Shown in pieces: positions 59,621 through 64,000 of a stretch of 64,000 nucleotides of DNA. The notes below the pieces were generated by a model. It saw only the letters and a program-made list of their open reading frames with translations, had not been told where the DNA came from and did not search any database. The stretch's first letter is position 1, and every line of letters begins with the position of its first letter. The position numbers and the translations under genes are program-made. Origin of the DNA: Spinacia oleracea. Lineage: Eukaryota; Streptophyta; Magnoliopsida; Caryophyllales; Amaranthaceae. The stretch lies in NCBI RefSeq assembly GCF_020520425.1, contig NC_079487.1, positions 87,487,141-87,551,140 of the forward strand. Reading direction: 5' to 3'.

Positions 59621-60780
59621 TGAAACTGCGGAAAAGTAAACAAAAAATCTCTAAAAGTAAACCAAATATCTCTAAAAGTAAACCTGATACATGTGGCCAC
59701 AGTAAATCTGTGGTGTTTGCTGTTGGTTTTTTCCTGGTTGCTTGAAGCAGTCTATTGCTTACTGATGCACCTCAGATAAAAAGAAAACTTTAGATACTAC
59801 TAGATTGATTGTTTCAGCGTCAACGAACAACTCACGTATGCATAAAATCAACCAGGTTGCGGAGCTATAACTTAAAGGAATGTAATCCCTCTAAAAGTAA
59901 ATAAAATCTCGCAAAATGTAAACTAAAATTTATGCTCGCAAAGTAGGATAGTAGTTGCTACTGGGCTGTTGGTACTGATTATATAATTTGCTTCGTTTGT
60001 GTTTCACCCATAGATCAGCTTGTATATGCTCAAAAGTAGATAACCTTCAAAAACTTCAAAATAAAAGAAACTCAAAAATAAATCAAAATAAGTAAAAAGT
60101 AGATAAATAACTTTAAAAAGTAAATCATAATAAATCAAAAGTAAATCAAAATATTTTTAAAAGTTGATTTTATTTTCTTCTCAACAGAGGCAGAAGTTAT
60201 TATACAATAGTAGCTAGTGTTCATCCTGAGTTCTGTTCAATTTAGTATCTAGGGTATAATACAAGGTAAGGAGAAAATTACATCAACATACATTGTTACT
60301 TTGAGTTATTTCAGGTCATTTAGTGAACTTCAGTTTTAGTTTGGGGTTTATTGGCATACCATCCGGGATTAGTGACTTTCAAATTCTTCTTGTCTGTAGC
60401 TGCCGCTTGGCGAATTAGCTAGCAAAACTTTTACCGAGGAAAGCGAGGAAGAATTGCATATAAACCTCACAAACAGTCTGCTTATCATTCGCTCAAACAT
60501 CCTGCAGTTTGATATTTTCCTTTCTGTAAGGTTTTGTGTAAAGTTTTGTGCTTATCGTCTGCAACTCTATGGTCCTAGGAACTAGAAAGAAATACGGGAA
60601 ATCGATATCATCTATGATTTAAATTGACTTTTCAGTTAGTTCCATTTACTTTTGTGACTTATTTATCTACTTTTGAAAATGTGATGCAACTTGAGATTTA
60701 CTTTTAAATTAGTTCCATTTACTTTTCTTAGTTATTTATCTACTTTTGAAAATGTGATGCAACTTGAGATGCTTTGGAAA

Positions 60781-60852
60781 AACCTATTAGCTCAACTGGT
60801 AGAGCACTATGCAGTTGCATAGGGGATGTAGGTTCGATTCCTACATAGGTTG
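60781..60852 (+). other. tRNA-like sequence 1, non-standard anticodon arm
   Basis: The 72 bases fold as a tRNA. The acceptor stem is AACCTAT/ATAGGTT (7 of 7), the D arm GCTC/GAGC with GG in its loop, and the T arm GTAGG/CCTAC with a TTCGATT loop. Both internal Pol III promoter boxes fit (TAGCTCAACTGG and GGTTCGATTCC). The anticodon arm is 16 nt: six pairs CTATGC/GCATAG around AGTT, or five pairs with a six-base loop, not the usual 5+7+5. No standard anticodon can be read. I call it tRNA-like and not a working tRNA. Confidence 0.7.
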
Positions 60853-61310
60853 TCTCTAATACTAAACTTTTTTTTTAAAAAAAAAAACTCAAAAGTAAAT
60901 ACAAGAAACTAAAAAGTAAATCAAAATACCTCAAAAGTAAATCATAATAACTAAAAAGTAAATCAAAATAACTAAAGAGTACATCAAAATGTTTCGATGC
61001 GGCAATTGCTAATGATCGAGCAAAGAAACTCCAAATCATTAACTTTCATCAATCTACAAGCTGATCAAAATTATAAGAAACAAGTATATGCTCGGAGGTC
61101 AAAGTAAAGGTTTTTGAATTAAAAGTAAGTAAAACAATACAAAAAGTAAATAATAAAGGTAGAAAGCTAATTAGCCAACACATAATAATTAAAATGTAAA
61201 AAGTAGACCAAACATGGTTAACCATTTCAAGAACTTCACTACTAATATAAACACACTGTAAGGTAATGTCGAGCGCATGTAGGATATGTATTCCTCATCA
61301 TAATGAGATG

Positions 61311-61382
61311 AACCTACGTGGGATTCGAACCCACATCGTTTGTGCATTCACACAAATGCTCTACCTATTGAGCTAGTAGGAT
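61311..61382 (-). other. tRNA-like sequence 2, non-standard anticodon arm
   Basis: On the minus strand 72 bases fold as a tRNA. The acceptor is ATCCTAC/GTAGGTT (one T-T mismatch), the D arm GCTC/GAGC with GG in the loop, and the T arm GTGGG/CCCAC with a TTCGAAT loop. The A box (TAGCTCAATAGG) and B box (GGTTCGAATCC) are present. The anticodon arm is 18 nt, six pairs TTTGTG/CACAAA around TGAATG. It is clearly related to tRNA-like sequence 1, yet the acceptor and T stems differ by paired changes. It points towards sequence 1 from the opposite strand. Confidence 0.7.
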
Positions 61383-61599
61383 ATGTTCTCTCGGAGTAGG
61401 AATATTTAGAATGAAATCATACATTTTACCTTTTAAAAGTAAATATTTTCAAATTTAAAGTAAGCAAAAGAATATAGAAAGTAAACCAAACATCATTAAC
61501 CATTTCAACAACTTCATTATCAATATAAACAGACTATTGTTGTTCGTTAGAATAGAAGCAACATCAGCGGCAGGAGTATCATCAGTGGCTTGCGGCCAT

Positions 61600-63063
61600 T
61601 GATATGTGTGTTTTATATAGATTTTTTACCCCCGTCCCTTAGTACTTTTTGATCTCAAATGAGCTCTTCGGAGCGATTTTTAGTACTAATGTGCTCCTTG
61701 TAGTGTGTTTGTAGTTTCAGGTTCATCATTGTAGGAATTAGCATATTTTTGTGCATTTCCTACTCATTTGAATAAATACAAGAGATTATGTACTTTCGAG
61801 AGCACAAACATTAAGTTTGAAGAGTTTTGAAGCAAAGCGAATAAGGAAGGAAGTACAAAAATGACTATAGTCCACTATTTTAAGCATAACTCAAGTTATA
61901 CAACTTTAAATGATGTAATTCCAATTGGGTTGGATTCTAGACTTCAATAGCTTTCCAACAAGTGGTTACTCGCCTAATTCCGACAAATAACGAAGGAGAT
62001 ATGACGTTTTGAAGATAGAGGATCGTGCAGTTTCAACACGCGCCCGATCGGGCGGGCTTCGCCCGATCCTGATCGGGCGGTCATTCTGGGCGCTGTTCTG
62101 GGCATTTTGCAACCGCCCGATCGGGCCGACTATCGAGCACATCGCCCGATCGGGCGAAGCGTCGCCCGATCGGGCGACGCCAACCTCCAGCGTATTTCGC
62201 GAGTTTTTATTTCCGATTTTGTGCTCTATTTTGGGCAAACTATAAATACTAGCCCCTTATATTTTTAGTGACATCTTTATTTTTAGTTTTTGAATAGCTT
62301 AGTTTTATGATTGAGTTCTCTATTTTTCTCCAAACACTTAGTTTTAATTTTAATAAAAGATTCAAGCTTTATTATTTCATCGTTCTTCAAGTCGGTATTG
62401 TTTCTTGCTTTAATTTATCTTATTGCTTTGATCATGTTTTCTATTATGTTAATTGCTTTGTTATTTATTATCATGAGTGAGTAGTTTAATTTCTAGGGTT
62501 TAGGGGATCCATGAATGCATGATTGGGATTATATGTGGACTTGATTATTGATTGATTGATTATAATTTCTATAGCTTATTATTATTGCTCGTCAATTCTG
62601 TTCGGCCGGACTATTTTGATTTGAGTTTGATTAACCTTGGATTATGCGCCGAGAGGTACAAATCTGATGTTTTTGGTCTGTGGCTATTAGATAGGAATTA
62701 TTTCTAGTACGTAGCGAGAGCCCACTAGTTGTTCTATCCTAAGGAATTCATAAGATTCGAGAGATGCATGTTTTCCTAGTTATGATTGTTAATTGATTGT
62801 CATTGTTCGTTGTCCAATCCCGGTCTGCATTTATGGTGAACCACTGCCCTAGATTCCTTTAATATTGTATTTTCCGATTTGATTATTTGCTTTAGTTTAA
62901 TACGCAAACCAATCCAAACTCTTGTTACCATTAGTCTAGATTAGTAATTTAATAGTAGAAAGAACGCCTGTTTCCCTGTGGATACGATCCCTGCTTCCCT
63001 TGCTATATTTTTAGTTGGTGAACGTTAGGTTTATCTTTGATAGGAGTGCGATTTAGCCTGTCA
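61600..63063 (+). mobile_element. 5' LTR of an Athila-type Ty3/gypsy element
   Basis: The end at 63063 (GCCTGTCA) is set by the PBS that follows. The start TGATATGTGTG at 61600 is my best guess from the TG rule and memory of related LTRs, giving about 1464 bp. Inside is a GC-rich zone of repeated 14-bp palindromes (62041-62176) and a likely core promoter with ACTATAAATACTAG at 62239-62252. The 3' LTR is outside the window. Confidence 0.6.
62041..62176. repeat. Repeated palindrome CGCCCGATCGGGCG in the LTR
   Basis: The 14-bp palindrome occurs perfectly at 62041-62054, 62143-62156 and 62163-62176, nearly perfectly at 62114-62126, and in split form at 62060-62080. It lies about 65-200 bp upstream of the probable core promoter of the LTR. 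Confidence 0.95.
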
Positions 63064-63067
63064 AATT

Positions 63068-63085
63068 TTGGCGCCGTTGCCGGGG
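63068..63085 (+). other. Primer binding site of the Athila-type element
   Basis: TTGGCGCCGTTGCCGGGG lies four bases after the LTR end. This is the PBS typical of Athila elements, which I recall as matching aspartate tRNA. It identifies the lineage before any coding sequence. Confidence 0.8.
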
Positions 63086-63201
63086 AAACGGTTTTATTTT
63101 CTGTTATTAATTGTTTTTCTAGATTATTGTTTGTTACTTCTCAAGGGACTCCCGTTCCTTGAGACCGGATCTCACGACTGTTTTCTAGTTTTTGCTTGTT
63201 T

Positions 63202-63971
63202 ATGCCCAGGACTGTCCATACCAGCGATCTGACTTCGTTCGATCCTGAACCTGAACGGACCTTTCATAGACGGCGTAGCTTCGTTGAACAGTTGAGAGAC
63301 TATTCTGACTCTGAATCCGACTATCTGATTAGCAATCTATTCCATACAGATTCAGAGATGGGTGACCAAGCACCACCACCACCACCCCCACTTGTGCGAA
63401 GGCTTACATACTATTCTAAACCAAGTATGTCTATGCTTCCCAAGGCAATCATGACTTCCATTGCGGTCGAGAATTTCAAGATCGAACCCCAGCTGATAAA
63501 CATGATCGAGAGACACCAATTCGGTGGGGAAAAGGGTGAAGATCCTAATCTCCATATTCAGTCTTTCATTCAGTATTGTGCCACCATTAAGCAGAAGAAT
63601 TTAACACCGGAGCAGACTATGAAGATACTCTTTCCATTTTCATTGAGTGGGAAGGCAAAGCTATGGATTAACAGTCTCAACCGCGCAGCTATGAAAATCA
63701 CTGATTGGAATTCCTTGGCCCTTGCGTTCTATGCTAAATATTTCCCACCTGAGAAGACAGCTCGTCTGAGGGGTCAGATATTAGGTATCTCTCAACAAGC
63801 AGATGAGAGTTTGTTCGAAGTTTGGGAGAGATTCAAGGACTTGCAAAGAGAGTGCCCGCATCATGGTTTGAATGACTGGTTCCTGGTTCAGCAGTTCAAT
63901 AATGGTCTGGGTAATGAGTCTAGGTGTCATTTGGATTCAGCTGCCAGTGGGAGATTTATGCAACTGGAGGT
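63202..63971 (+). CDS. Athila-type gag, interrupted by a Copia LTR
   Basis: From the ATG at 63202 an open frame runs 256 codons without a break. It starts MPRTVHTSDLTSFDPEPERT, has a run of prolines (PPPPPPPLVRRLTYY), and then the retrotransposon gag core with FSLSGKAKLWINSLN, FYAKYFPPEKTARLRGQI and LQRECPHHGL. This protein packages the element RNA. At 63972 the frame meets the start of a Copia LTR, so the normal gag cannot be completed in this copy. I took this start because it follows the PBS at 117 bp and no earlier in-frame ATG is seen. Confidence 0.85.
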
Positions 63972-64000
63972 TGAAGGAAATAATGCCCTTGGTCCAAGTA
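63972..64000 (+). mobile_element. Start of another LTR of the large Copia family
   Basis: The last 29 bases, beginning TGAAGGAAATAATGCCC, match exactly the first 29 bases of the Copia LTRs at 25698 and 34763. The insertion splits the Athila gag after GAGGT (63967-63971), which should reappear as the target duplication beyond the window. Solo LTR or full element cannot be decided here. Confidence 0.85.

Larger units (their letters stand above)
59620..61540. repeat. Region of dispersed AAAAGTAAAT motifs
   Basis: At least fifteen copies of AAAAGTAAAT or a close variant (AAAAGTAAACC, AAAAGTAGAT) occur, often 17-21 bp apart and followed by CAAAATA. Most lie on the plus strand; those near 60640-60760 are inverted. 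Two longer duplications are embedded: about 68 bp at 60634-60701 and 60702-60770, and about 65 bp at 61195-61260 and 61475-61540. Two tRNA-like sequences sit inside. No coding sequence is seen. It could be one unclassified mobile element. Confidence 0.55.

Noticed and set aside
60781..61382. Two ordinary tRNA genes
   Set aside because: Neither anticodon arm fits the 5+7+5 layout, so no anticodon can be assigned; I list them as tRNA-like only.

Overview
The window is nuclear DNA of a flowering plant. Plant-type introns, plant LTR-retrotransposon lineages (Copia, Tat-type and Athila-type Ty3/gypsy), Stowaway MITEs and a plant-type mitochondrial SDR gene all point there. From memory, the large Copia family resembles repeats of the spinach/Amaranthaceae group, so a Caryophyllales host is my guess; nothing here proves the species. 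Most of the window is transposon-derived, and one intact, multi-exon host gene is visible.

Layout. 1-2.8 kb: decayed gene fragments, one exon like a thylakoidal type I signal peptidase and one like TFIID subunit TAF2. 2.87-3.21 kb: end of a CACTA-type element rich in AGGGCGA motifs. 3.2-8.0 kb: a broken LINE on the minus strand. 8.2-10.7 kb: nested LTR remnants (an inverted fragment of the large Copia family, a gypsy LTR piece, a Copia RNase H remnant). 10.8-11.6 kb: a GATC-rich degenerate tandem repeat. 11.77-12.41 kb: a hAT-type MITE with a perfect 8-bp target duplication, sitting in the promoter of the host gene. 12.69-22.55 kb: the host gene, 10 exons and 276 codons before the stop, a mitochondrial NAD(P)-binding atypical SDR; its introns carry Stowaway MITEs. 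24.8-36.25 kb: an inverted solo LTR split by a complete 10.5-kb Copia element (LTRs 1452 bp, duplication CAATG). 37.3-38.7 kb: a non-autonomous inverted-repeat element in a TA microsatellite. 38.9-39.2 kb: a small secreted cysteine-rich peptide gene broken by one in-frame stop. 39.84-40.11 kb: a 267-bp mini-CACTA element. 42.88-54.39 kb: a complete 11.5-kb Tat-type gypsy element on the minus strand (LTRs 425 bp, apparently identical; duplication ACCAT). It carries a six-exon antisense gene with its own TATA box and poly(A) signal. 55.5-56.1 kb: a hAT transposase pseudogene. 58.4-61.5 kb: a region of repeated AAAAGTAAAT motifs holding two opposed tRNA-like sequences with odd anticodon arms. 61.6-64.0 kb: an Athila-type gypsy element (LTR, PBS, gag) whose gag is interrupted 29 bp before the window end by another LTR of the large Copia family.

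How it fits together. The host gene is compact in coding sequence but expanded by transposon-bearing introns. The youngest layer is the Tat element (no LTR difference seen by eye) and the Copia element (six LTR differences seen by eye, all substitutions). The most unusual items are the antisense spliced gene in the Tat element, the paired tRNA-like sequences, and the broken cysteine-rich peptide gene. Exon boundaries and homology calls were made by eye from splice sites, reading phase and remembered family motifs; no search was run.
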